The notes under the pieces are model-generated. The model saw nothing but the letters and a program-made list of their open reading frames with translations, did not search any database and was not told the origin of the DNA. Made by a program: the position numbers and the translations under genes. From contig NZ_HG964497.1 of the NCBI RefSeq assembly GCF_000613125.1, positions 2,804,670 through 2,868,669 on the forward strand: a DNA stretch of 64,000 bases. The letters are read 5' to 3'. Each line of letters begins with the position of its first letter. Position 1 is the stretch's first letter. Below are positions 35,937 through 44,281 of the stretch, in pieces. This stretch comes from Bacillus sp. EB01. GTDB lineage: Bacteria > Bacillota > Bacilli > Bacillales > Cytobacillaceae.

Positions 35937-37145
35937 ATGGCAGCACCAGTACAAACAGACCTTAGAAATGTAATCATTGAAAACATTGATAGTAAGCGGG
36001 AGCTATATCTTTCCACTAGCCATGCAATCCACGCCCGGCCGGAAATTGGCAACCAGGAGTTCTTTGCTTCCGCCCAGCATATCAAGCTTTTGGAAGATGA
36101 GGGATTTCAGGTCGAGAAGGCTGTTGCCGGACATGAAACCTCCTTTGTTGCACGAAAGAAATCAACGAAGCCTGGCCCTTCAATCGCCTTCCTTGCTGAA
36201 TACGATGCTCTCCCTGGAATCGGCCATGCATGCGGGCACAACATCATCGGTACAACAAGTGTCGCAGCTGGGATTGCCTTAAGCAAAGTCATTGAGGAAA
36301 CAGGCGGTGCGGCAGTCGTGTTTGGGACTCCTGCTGAAGAAGGCGGTCCAAACGGCAGTGCCAAAGGAAGCTTTGTCAAACACGGTTTAGTTGAAGGAAT
36401 TGACGCCGCCCTCATGATTCATCCATCTGGAAAAACAGCCTTGACGTCTCCTTCACTGGCAGTTGACCCGCTAGATTTTGAATACATCGGCAAACCTGCA
36501 CATGCGGCCGGTTCACCTCATGAAGGAATCAATGCACTTGATGCCGTCATCCAGCTGTTCAACGGAATTAACGCCTTAAGGCAGCAGCTTACTGACGATG
36601 TCCGCATTCACGGGATTATCACCCATGGCGGAGACGCGCCGAATATCATTCCCGAATATGCGAAGGCTCGCTTCTTTATCCGTGCAGCAACCCGGAGCGG
36701 CTTAAACGAAGTAACCCGACGCGTCAAGGCTGTCGCAGAAGGCGCTGCTCTCGCGACCGGAGCAAAGCTGAATGTCATTGCCTTCCAAAATGAAGTCGAC
36801 AATCTTCTATTAAATAGAACGTTTGATTCGCTGTTTAAAGAGGTGATCGAGGAACTTGGTGAACCGGTCTTTACCGGAGAGCGTGACGGAATCGGTTCGA
36901 CCGATGCAGGTAACATCAGCCAGGTTGTCCCAACCATTCACCCGTATATCTCGATTGGCCAGGCTGACCTCGTCGCCCACACCGTCCCATTCCGTGAGGC
37001 AGCCGCCTCCCCTAAAGGTGACCAGGCGCTCATCACCGGTGCAAAAGCACTCGCACTGACTGCACTCCGGCTCATCACAGACGCCGACGCACTATCCGCA
37101 GTCAAACAAGAATTCGCCGACCGCAAAGCAGCCGAAGCAAACTAA
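35937..37145 (+). CDS. M20-family metallo-amidohydrolase
   Basis: The 402-residue protein is a zinc-dependent M20 peptidase/aminoacylase of the AbgB-like group. Visible sites: FLAEYDALPGIGHACGHN (metal and catalytic motif), a GTPAEEGGPNG segment with the catalytic glutamates, and DAALMIHPSGK, a dimerisation domain around residues 185-300, and a late histidine in LVAHTVPF. It probably removes an acyl or peptide group from an amino-acid derivative. Being downstream of metQ with no clear terminator, it is likely part of the SAM-controlled operon and may free methionine or cysteine from imported N-acylated or peptide forms; that is inference. It starts with a GGAGGAG site. Confidence 0.88.
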   Translation: MAAPVQTDLRNVIIENIDSKRELYLSTSHAIHARPEIGNQEFFASAQHIKLLEDEGFQVEKAVAGHETSFVARKKSTKPGPSIAFLAEYDALPGIGHACGHNIIGTTSVAAGIALSKVIEETGGAAVVFGTPAEEGGPNGSAKGSFVKHGLVEGIDAALMIHPSGKTALTSPSLAVDPLDFEYIGKPAHAAGSPHEGINALDAVIQLFNGINALRQQLTDDVRIHGIITHGGDAPNIIPEYAKARFFIRAATRSGLNEVTRRVKAVAEGAALATGAKLNVIAFQNEVDNLLLNRTFDSLFKEVIEELGEPVFTGERDGIGSTDAGNISQVVPTIHPYISIGQADLVAHTVPFREAAASPKGDQALITGAKALALTALRLITDADALSAVKQEFADRKAAEAN

Positions 37146-37158
37146 GCAACGTAAAAGC

Positions 37159-37208
37159 AGGGGTCAGACCCCTACCCCCAGGGGGTAAGGGTCTGACCCC
37201 TCTTTTTT
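37159..37208 (+). terminator. long REP-like palindrome acting as terminator
   Basis: AGGGGTCAGACCC (37159-37171) pairs with GGGTCTGACCCCT (37189-37201), with further inner pairing of TACCCCC and GGGGGTA, and CTTTTTT follows. The GGGGTCAGACCCC core is of a type dispersed in many bacterial genomes and often linked with REP-associated transposases, one of which is at 51.9-52.5 kb. Confidence 0.8.
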
Positions 37209-37250
37209 ATATGTATTACACTTTATTACTACTATTGTGTATTAATCATA

Positions 37251-37498
37251 GTACTATTCACTAGCCAGTCTCTGAGTAGTACTAGTAAATCCGCGATGAA
37301 AAATGATACTACTCAGAGTAGTACTAGAAATGACTATGTATCCGCACCACTCTTAATTACCAGCGGTGTGTACTTTTTATAGTACTGTTCACTAGCCGGT
37401 CTCTGAGTAGTACTAGTAAACTCGCGATGAAAAATGATACTACTCAGAGTAGTACTAGAAATGACTACGACCCGCACCACTCTTTCTTACCAGCCACT
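37251..37498. repeat. 131-bp direct duplication rich in ACTAGTA and AGTACT
   Basis: A segment starting GTACTATTCACTAGCC at 37251 is repeated at 37382 with few changes. Each copy contains CTCTGAGTAGTACTAGTAAA and ATACTACTCAGAGTAGTACT, so each can fold into a long hairpin. Further ACTAGTAA and ACTAGCAA words follow to 37570. No coding potential. Confidence 0.85.
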
Positions 37499-37599
37499 TT
37501 AAACACTTATGGCACTTTCACTAGCAATCTGCTCTTTAATCACTAGTAAACTCATCAAAAGCTAGTAATCAATACAACTTAAAAGATTAGCACTCAATA

Positions 37600-37634
37600 C
37601 AAAACAAGCCTGCGCCAAAATCAGCGCAGGCCTT
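37600..37634 (-). terminator. terminator of the McrBC-like operon
   Basis: AAGCCTGCGC pairs with GCGCAGGCCTT around eight bases, followed on the minus strand by TTGTTTTG; located seven bases after the last stop. Confidence 0.75.
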
Positions 37635-37640
37635 TTCTTT

Positions 37641-39479
37641 CTACCCCATTGGATGTAAAACAGATTCCTTTGTTTGAATGATGTCGTTGATGACTTCCTT
37701 TAGCTCTGTAACAAGATGGATATTGTTAAATGACGGGCTTAATTCAACGAGCCGGACACTATGGTCCTCATAGTAATCGGAGGCACCGCTTGAGAGTCTT
37801 TTCGGATACAATGCCCACACTTCGGGCACCGGCCGCAGCCTTTTTCTCAAATAGTCGTTCACCCGGTTCCCATACAGATGGCTCGAGCTGAAGTTGGAGG
37901 CATAGCTGACGAGCTGCTTCATTGTAGTCGTCTGGGCATTCGTTGAGATAAGGTCTTCTTTCCAAATGGATCCCTTCGGACGGTACTTGAAATCGAAAAC
38001 GAGACTTCCGATATAGATGCCGTCCTCATATAAATCCAGGCGTCCATCAGGCCGGTTGTTTGTGCCACGTGTGTACAGCGGCGTTTTTTCCATATTGGTT
38101 TCGGTACTCTGCGACGGAATCCTTCCATCGTATACAAGCGAAGCCGTTAAATGTTCCTTGCTAAATGTAATTTTCGTGCCCGGCGGAATGGTCGGGATGA
38201 TAATATCCTCGATTAAATTATCCATCTCATACAGCCAGCCGCCTGTCGGAACAAAGCCAAGCTCCTCATGCTGGAGCAGCTTAACGAATTGCAGGAAACC
38301 CCAGATTTCATAGATTTTGTCGGTCCGCTTCCACTGGTACATATACTCCTGGTCAAAAGAAATGTTTATCGTTTCATTATTTAATTCACGCTGTACCTGG
38401 TATAAGGTCCTGTAGCGGACATCAGTCGTCATCACATGCGGAATTCGCGCCTCCATCCGCTGATTCACTTCACCGTACCATGGGGCGGTCCTGAACCAAT
38501 TCAAAGCGCCGCGCATTTTGGTTGATTTGTCGAGGTACACACCCAAATCCTTCAGAATAAGCCGTTTTCTGCTGATCGTACTGGTTGTGTTAAAACGCTC
38601 TTGTTCAAGTGCCTCGATTTCCGCTGCAAGTTCCTTCTGATAATTTTCCACAGAGACGATGAACTTGCTGAGAGTAGCGATAAGTGACTTAACAATCTTC
38701 TTTGCCAGCCGGTTTTCAGGCAAATCATAGTTGATTTTCTTAATAGGGGTTAACAGCCATTCATCAGATTCGGGATGCTGGACCCGGTGCCGGATGGTAA
38801 TTTCATCGACAACCTTTGCCTTTTCCTCAGGCATAAGCTGATATTCTTTTTTTATCGCAAAGTTAATTTTCTTGTACAGGTCAGTAATCGATGCCATGAT
38901 GGCAGGGAATCTGTGCTCAATAATCCGGAATTGCCTGAGAATATCCGGAGACAGTTTGATATCGGCGTCCTTCGGGAGTCCGTAGCTTTTTCGGATGAGA
39001 TCCTGCGCAAGCCCGCGGAGCTCTGCCTCAACTTCATCGCGCATCGTTTCCCATTGGTCGGCATTGATTTGCTTCGGGGTGATCCTTAGCCATGAAAAAT
39101 ATGACTTACTCCCTAAAACGACCATAATCCTGTACAGACCCGGTATATAGGGATAATACTCATCCCCATTATGCTGGAACAAAACGAGCGGTGATTGGGA
39201 AGGCTTCAAGAAAATCTCGCCGCCATCCCCTTCCTGCTCAAGCAATCCAACAGGCAAAGCATCAAGCCCATCCATGAACATTCTGGCTGTTGAATCAACG
39301 GACGTGAATGTTACATTCAATGGAATATTCTCCGGTATTTCAAGTACAGCTGAATCGGCGTGGTCGAACAGCTCCTGCTCTGTTTGATAGAATGACTCTA
39401 CCTGCCTGTCAGCACTTCCTGCCAGGAATCCAAGCGTAAAGGTTATCGTAAATGGCATTTCACTATAATGTATAGCCAT
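37641..39479 (-). CDS. McrC-like nuclease subunit with DUF2357-type region
   Basis: A 612-residue protein. The C-terminal quarter carries a PD-(D/E)XK nuclease site: R-P-D-G-R-L-D-L with P477-D478, then FDFKYR with D496 and K498. The large N-terminal and middle part, with R-x-L-x-x-V-x-x-x-L-N type helices, resembles the DUF2357 region found in McrC-related proteins. In McrBC-type systems such a subunit cuts DNA when driven by the McrB motor. It overlaps the McrB-like gene by 17 bases, so the two are made together. Probable role: anti-invader restriction, type IV-like; target unknown. Confidence 0.8.
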   Translation of the reverse strand: MAIHYSEMPFTITFTLGFLAGSADRQVESFYQTEQELFDHADSAVLEIPENIPLNVTFTSVDSTARMFMDGLDALPVGLLEQEGDGGEIFLKPSQSPLVLFQHNGDEYYPYIPGLYRIMVVLGSKSYFSWLRITPKQINADQWETMRDEVEAELRGLAQDLIRKSYGLPKDADIKLSPDILRQFRIIEHRFPAIMASITDLYKKINFAIKKEYQLMPEEKAKVVDEITIRHRVQHPESDEWLLTPIKKINYDLPENRLAKKIVKSLIATLSKFIVSVENYQKELAAEIEALEQERFNTTSTISRKRLILKDLGVYLDKSTKMRGALNWFRTAPWYGEVNQRMEARIPHVMTTDVRYRTLYQVQRELNNETINISFDQEYMYQWKRTDKIYEIWGFLQFVKLLQHEELGFVPTGGWLYEMDNLIEDIIIPTIPPGTKITFSKEHLTASLVYDGRIPSQSTETNMEKTPLYTRGTNNRPDGRLDLYEDGIYIGSLVFDFKYRPKGSIWKEDLISTNAQTTTMKQLVSYASNFSSSHLYGNRVNDYLRKRLRPVPEVWALYPKRLSSGASDYYEDHSVRLVELSPSFNNIHLVTELKEVINDIIQTKESVLHPMG

Positions 39480-41598
39480 TCAATTTCAACTCTCTTGCTT
39501 TATGAATCACCGATTGGCGTGTTTGTTCGAAATCCGATACATCACTATATTCTTCTAACAGGTTCCAGAAGAAGCTTTTCGCAAGAGTATCGGAATTCCT
39601 GTCATAAGTTCCAAGGAACGAATGAAGCTGGTCCTCGGAGCCTCTAATTTTTGTCAAAATCCGCTGGACAATCTGCACATCAAATGCGTCGTTCCTTGAC
39701 AGCACATCTTGGACAGGAAGGTTTTTCAAATAAGAATCAATCTGACGGACAATCCTCTGCCCAATCCCGCTCTGCCTGTTGACATTTTGCAGGCCGCTAT
39801 GAAGCTTCCAGAGGAATTCAAGTTCACGGCTCGTCAGATTCAAAGCAGTATTGTTATTTTTAAACGAATCATAATCCTCATAATTTAGCACCTGATCACG
39901 GGAATGGAAAACCTTCTTCTTATCGCCGAGCTCCTTCAGCTGCTCATAAGGAAGCACCTCAAGCTGAATGACATTGGCACGGTCAAGCACCTTGTCGGAA
40001 AAATGATACGTCGATTCATCGAGGTTGACCGTTCCAACGAACATGACATTGTCCTTAATTGAGATGGTCGGCGGATATTGAGCCGAGTTGTATAGTCGAG
40101 TCGCTAGCTCATCATTGTAAAGGCGAAGCTCGCGTCGGCCTGAATCCATCTCAAGAATCGATAGGAATTGCGAGAAATAATGCTCGACACGGGCAAGGTT
40201 CATCTCATCAAAGCAGATGATGAACAGCTTGTCCTTTTCTTTCTCAGCCTGCTTAAGGACATTAATTAGCCCGGAATCGCCAGGCCTGTATACCATATGA
40301 AGCGTGTCGGCATACCCGATCAGGTCGGCGTCATCAGTCCAGGAAGGACGGACAGATATATACGTGAACTGGTCGGAGTACAAGCCAAGCGCGCGGCTGT
40401 ATGCCTGAACAAGCTTCGATTTACCCGTTCCACTCATCCCCGCAAGAATGACCAGGTTGGATGACTTCATCGCGGTATGGAAATTGACTAGATCCTTTTC
40501 TGAATAAAGCAGCCCCATCTCCTGTGTAGTGGCGATGAAATAATCAAGGAAGCGCGATTCTGATGTTTCTTCTTTTGTTTGAGGCTGAGCGCTTGACGGT
40601 ATTGCCGGTTGTGCTTGCTGAGCTGCGAAAGCCTGAGCGTGCTGACCGGCTGACGATGGAGAACCAGAACTCAGTGTGCCTGCAGAAGCTGCTGGCTGAA
40701 TGCCAATACCGGTTGCCTGCGGTACCGTCCTTTCTTTTTCCTGCTGAGAAGCTTCAGAAATAGGCTCAGATTTCACAGTAGTTACCGGTTTTTCTTTTTC
40801 AGGTGCGGCAACAGAAGCGGCAGCTTCCTGAAGGGCATTCGATAAATCGAGGCTATCAGCAGCTTCGATTGCACCGGTCAGGTATTGATACGTGTCAATC
40901 GTTACATACATTACATTCGGGATGTTAAGTGGATCAATATATGAATCATCTAGCCAATCTTTTTCAAAAGGAGTGCTCTTTAGCTCGCCTCTGATTGAAA
41001 AACTGAAGCCTCCATGGGCATATTGATGCTTATCAAATTCCCCAAAAGCCACATACTCATTTTCAGCATTTTTCCAAAGGATGATTGATGGTGTATCATT
41101 TGCTTCTGTCGAAATGCCATCAATCCTTCCAAGGAATTTCCGCTTGGATACCTTTTCAAGAAACTCTTCAAAGGTGATGCCATGTGCCTCACATGAGAAT
41201 ATTGGCACCGGGAACAAGGCCACACGATCGTGGTAGCTTTCCGCCTTCGGAATCAGCCTGATATTCTTTGCCTGGTAAACCTCATTATGGTTATAAAGAA
41301 TCTTCCGCTCAGCTACGAACACTAGCAGGCTGTCATTGAGCCAATCGCGTAAATTCTGCTGGCGCTCTTCATCCGTTGTATATGGGTCATCCTCAAAACC
41401 CCATTTGACCAAGTCAGTTGCGAATCCGGTGATATATTTAACATTCGGAAAACTGTCAGGCGGCTGTGAGATAAGCTTGATTTGGAATTGCAGCAAATCC
41501 TGGCTATTGACAAACACAGCCTCCCGGAAGGTATTTTCTATGTACGTATCTTCGGCGACAACACCAATTAAATCTGTTGCCCAAACTTTGTTATGCAT
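39463..41598 (-). CDS. McrB-like AAA+ motor protein
   Basis: A 711-residue protein. Residues 1-250 form a domain I do not recognise, probably for target recognition; 265-345 are a low-complexity Ala/Pro/Gln/Ser linker; the rest is an AAA+ module of the McrB type with Walker A GMSGTGKS (387-394), Walker B FIICFDEMNLARVEHYFSQ (from 459) and sensor segment VGTVNLDESTYHFSDKVLDR. McrB proteins use GTP; here it cannot be said which nucleotide is used. The ATG shares one base with the stop of the coiled-coil gene. Together with the neighbours it makes a three-protein system rather than the usual two. Confidence 0.85.
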   Translation of the reverse strand: MHNKVWATDLIGVVAEDTYIENTFREAVFVNSQDLLQFQIKLISQPPDSFPNVKYITGFATDLVKWGFEDDPYTTDEERQQNLRDWLNDSLLVFVAERKILYNHNEVYQAKNIRLIPKAESYHDRVALFPVPIFSCEAHGITFEEFLEKVSKRKFLGRIDGISTEANDTPSIILWKNAENEYVAFGEFDKHQYAHGGFSFSIRGELKSTPFEKDWLDDSYIDPLNIPNVMYVTIDTYQYLTGAIEAADSLDLSNALQEAAASVAAPEKEKPVTTVKSEPISEASQQEKERTVPQATGIGIQPAASAGTLSSGSPSSAGQHAQAFAAQQAQPAIPSSAQPQTKEETSESRFLDYFIATTQEMGLLYSEKDLVNFHTAMKSSNLVILAGMSGTGKSKLVQAYSRALGLYSDQFTYISVRPSWTDDADLIGYADTLHMVYRPGDSGLINVLKQAEKEKDKLFIICFDEMNLARVEHYFSQFLSILEMDSGRRELRLYNDELATRLYNSAQYPPTISIKDNVMFVGTVNLDESTYHFSDKVLDRANVIQLEVLPYEQLKELGDKKKVFHSRDQVLNYEDYDSFKNNNTALNLTSRELEFLWKLHSGLQNVNRQSGIGQRIVRQIDSYLKNLPVQDVLSRNDAFDVQIVQRILTKIRGSEDQLHSFLGTYDRNSDTLAKSFFWNLLEEYSDVSDFEQTRQSVIHKARELKLNGYTL

Positions 41599-42683
41599 TA
41601 AGAATTCCCTCTTTCAATCAAATTGCGTAAATCTATGAATGTATTAACAATTTTTACTGGCCGTTCCAGCCGAGATTGAATGAATGCCTGTTTTGTAGCC
41701 GGCACTTTGTATTTAAGAAGCCAAATCTCCTTGAACTCGTCCCAATCAGCGGTTTCAAAAATCTCCTCGATTTCTGATGTTTCAAAAATAGCCAATTCAT
41801 ATTGTTTGTTTTTCATAATTGATTTGTTTTTTGGGTTTCCGAGCAGGGCTATTTTCTTTTTGGAAGATTCACCCGTTTGCTCCTGTTCAGAATCATTAGC
41901 CTCAACTGCCATATCTTTACCCGCCCTGCCGCTGTTCAGGAGACGTGCATTTAAATGAGAGATTGTTGCATTCCGTTCTGCCAGCAAAGCATCTTTTTCA
42001 GCCAGCTGCTTCAGATGATTCTCCGATTCTTTTTCTAGCCTCTGAAGCTGTTCATTTGCCTTGGAAAGCTCCTGGCCGGATAGGGATAGTTTTCGATTCA
42101 ATTCTTTCTTTTCTTCTTTTAACTTTTCTTTTGCATCATTCAGGTTTTTTTCAAGCTTCGTAATTTTAGAGGATTGCTCTGCATTTTTTTGTTCCCCCTT
42201 TTTTAATTTTCTTTCAAGGTCAGAAATGATTTTTCTTAGTTCAGCTTCATTTGAGGCTGTCTGCGGAGGGGCTGAGACTTCTTCTTTAGGGTCTTGGGCC
42301 GGTTTTTCTGCCAGCTTTTCTTCAAGCTCGCTTGCCAGTTTGTGCTTTTCTTCATCCTCGCTTGAATAGAGGGAAGAAAGAATTTCATACAACTTCGCAC
42401 CATTTTTAACTGCTTCAGAAAGTTCCTCAAGATTCATCGACCGATATCGTTTGTCTTCATCTTCTTTTTCCTCAGCTTCCGCCCGTTTATTTAGGACATT
42501 ACTAACTGCGGTGAGTTTTTTAGGTTTAATTGCTTCATTAATTAATAGTTTCCTGGCACCTTTAATATTGTTGGCGTTAATTTGCCGGAATCCCTGAACC
42601 TTCAAGCCCGAGACCGCCGAAAGCATAATCAGGTCCTGGTCATCGAACGATTCAAGAACCCTTTTCCACGTTTCCTTGTTCAA
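41598..42683 (-). CDS. coiled-coil protein of the McrBC-like operon
   Basis: A 361-residue unrecognised protein. Residues 1-60 are a small helical domain (TWKRVLESFDDQDLIMLSAV), residues 140-265 a strongly charged coiled coil (heptads of L, I, E and K), and the C-terminal 100 residues a compact alpha/beta domain (KKIALLGNPKNKSIM, YELAIFETSEIEEIFE, WLLKYKVPATKQAFIQ). The reading frame extends upstream through a repeat, but TTG 42683 with GGGGAGG seven bases before it is the likely start. The stop overlaps the McrB-like start by one base. It may be a sensor or scaffold for the motor-nuclease pair; this is inference from gene order. Confidence 0.75.
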   Translation of the reverse strand: MNKETWKRVLESFDDQDLIMLSAVSGLKVQGFRQINANNIKGARKLLINEAIKPKKLTAVSNVLNKRAEAEEKEDEDKRYRSMNLEELSEAVKNGAKLYEILSSLYSSEDEEKHKLASELEEKLAEKPAQDPKEEVSAPPQTASNEAELRKIISDLERKLKKGEQKNAEQSSKITKLEKNLNDAKEKLKEEKKELNRKLSLSGQELSKANEQLQRLEKESENHLKQLAEKDALLAERNATISHLNARLLNSGRAGKDMAVEANDSEQEQTGESSKKKIALLGNPKNKSIMKNKQYELAIFETSEIEEIFETADWDEFKEIWLLKYKVPATKQAFIQSRLERPVKIVNTFIDLRNLIERGNS

Positions 42684-42706
42684 AATATCTGCCTCCCCTT
42701 TAGTAG

Positions 42707-42855
42707 AAAAGCGCAAGCGCCTTGCCCAGCGCCGTATTGAACTGGATGGCCTCGAAGGAGATAAAGGAAACACGATGAGCGAAAGCGAATCGATGTTGAC
42801 TTATCGTAACGAGGGGACCGAAGTACATTAGGCGCTAGGCGCTGGAGCTAGACAG
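42707..42855. repeat. interspersed Bacillus-type intergenic repeat
   Basis: The block begins AAAAGCGCAAGCGCCTTG and ends GGCGCTAGGCGCTGGAGCTA followed by GACAG. These end sequences are those of a repeat that I know to be scattered between genes in many Bacillus genomes. It is not coding. It ends 24 bases upstream of the coiled-coil gene start, so it sits in that gene's leader. Confidence 0.75.
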
Positions 42856-43037
42856 TTTTCAAAGTAAAGATAAACTTTCAATAAATGACTCTTTCTTGTC
42901 GCGTGTAAGTACAAGTCCGATTTCCCAACTAGTACCTTTTTATAATAAAGGATTTTCAGTCTATAAAATAGTTCGGAAGTCTAAAAATGTAGAAAATTGT
43001 TGATTCTTTTTTTATCATTCGGGAAGCCGGCATATCG
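42856..43037. other. gene-free spacer
   Basis: About 180 AT-rich bases between the interspersed repeat and the 154-residue gene. I see no gene, hairpin or clear promoter in it. Confidence 0.4.
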
Positions 43038-43502
43038 TTAATTTTCTCCTATCAGTTTGCTACGGTTCTCCACGAAGAAATCTTCTATCAACACCTGCAA
43101 TTTATCATCTAAATTATAGTAAGCAGCATCGGCTTTATGGATAATCTCATAAAACCGCTCTTCTCCTTTTCCGCTGTTCTCAAGCGCCAGATGCAATTCC
43201 CACATGTCCTTACCGTATCTATAAAGAATTTCTGCATAGCTATCTGCGCCGATTTTTTTCAAGATATCGGTCAGTTCATTAAGATAATTGTCTATACCGG
43301 CGTGCGCGATGTCTTCGCTAAGCCAGTTCAGCCATGCCTCATGCCCGCCGCTCTCAAGCTCCGCATAATAGTAAAATAGAATGGAAGATTCCCTTAATGT
43401 CGGATTACCCTCCAAATCTTCCGCAGTGGTAAGAGTTGCTAGTACAGTGTTCCATATCTCGTCGCGATTCGGCACATCATTCCTGTTCGCTTTGTTTTTC
43501 AT
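43038..43502 (-). CDS. acidic 154-aa protein, possibly DMP19/DUF4375-like
   Basis: ATG 43502 follows AGAGGGGG. The protein is acidic and helical; the stretch ILFYYYAELESGGHEAWLNW followed by a helix ending in LKKIGADSYAEIL resembles the DUF4375/DMP19 family pattern (aromatic, then N/S-G-G, then a later I-G-A). DMP19 of Neisseria is a DNA-mimic protein, but most family members have no known role, and the match here is by eye only. It lies upstream of the McrBC-like operon on the same strand, separated by 354 bases. Confidence 0.6.
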   Translation of the reverse strand: MKNKANRNDVPNRDEIWNTVLATLTTAEDLEGNPTLRESSILFYYYAELESGGHEAWLNWLSEDIAHAGIDNYLNELTDILKKIGADSYAEILYRYGKDMWELHLALENSGKGEERFYEIIHKADAAYYNLDDKLQVLIEDFFVENRSKLIGEN

Positions 43503-43772
43503 CGTTGGTTCCCCCTCTAATCTCTGGATTAAGGATAATTATACCACCTATACATATTGGAAAAAGCAGATAGCTAGTCGACACTGAAACAAGAAGCGAT
43601 TTTCTCAAACTATGCTGTGCTCGCCAATCTTGCCGGGAATACAGGTTACACTTTGGAACTTAGTAAGCCCTGTGTAATTCATCAGTCAAACTGTGTGACT
43701 TTTCACATATCCAGGAAAATTAGGTTGTGATATTTTTAATGGTAATAAGGATAATAAAAGGAGAGTTGCAGC

Positions 43773-44012
43773 ATGAGTTGTGGTTGTTCAAGTCTTGAAG
43801 ATGGCAAGGCAATTGTTGATCATGTGAAAAGTAAAGGAAAACAATTTAATCCGCCATTGGTTGCCCATGAATTGCATTGTGAGTGCGGCGAGGCTTTCAC
43901 GCTTGAAACAGTGATTATGGACTGTCCTAGCTGCGGAATGACATACGCAGTCACACCTTGCAGTTCCGCCGATATTGAAAACATCAAACCTGCAGGAATC
44001 CGATACGCTTAA
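43773..44012 (+). CDS. cysteine-rich small protein, 79 aa
   Basis: AAAGGAGAG stands at good distance before ATG 43773, and a terminator follows the stop. The 79 residues contain C-x-C near the start (MSCGCSS), HELHCECGE and a CPSCGMTYAVTPC segment, which suggests a zinc ribbon or another metal site made of two C-x-C/C-x-x-C pairs. I do not recognise a named family. It is a single-gene unit. Confidence 0.75.
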   Translation: MSCGCSSLEDGKAIVDHVKSKGKQFNPPLVAHELHCECGEAFTLETVIMDCPSCGMTYAVTPCSSADIENIKPAGIRYA

Positions 44013-44023
44013 ATCATAGATAG

Positions 44024-44066
44024 TAAAAAAACATAGACCAGTCAAAAACCCGGTCCATGTTTTTTT
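44024..44066 (+). terminator. terminator of the 79-aa gene
   Basis: AAAAAACATAGACC pairs with GGTCCATGTTTTTTT around a 12-base loop, 12 bases after the stop. Confidence 0.85.
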
Positions 44067-44246
44067 GCATCTATTAAATTTCACTATCGCGCTGCTTCCT
44101 GTGATAAATCCTCAAACTTACTCCTAGTAGAAGAAGTGGGACTGCGAAGGCAGCATAGTTGAGATTGGTGAAGCAGTAGCAGGCAGGCAGTTGCCGCCGG
44201 AATCGTTATCCGATTTTGGCAGCCCTGTGTCTGGTCCCTGAAAAGG

Positions 44247-44277
44247 AAACAGCGCTTATGGCGGATGCTGTTTTTTT
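44247..44277. terminator. hairpin with T run, probably ending the HAD gene
   Basis: AAACAGC (44247-44253) pairs with GCTGTTT (44267-44273). It is flanked by a T run on the plus side and CCTTTT on the minus side, and lies just beyond the HAD hydrolase stop. Confidence 0.6.
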
Positions 44278-44281
44278 GTGC

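Noticed and set aside
42684..42773. N-terminal extension of the coiled-coil protein
   Set aside because: The extra 30 codons are translated from the interspersed repeat; GGGGAGG before TTG 42683 fits better.
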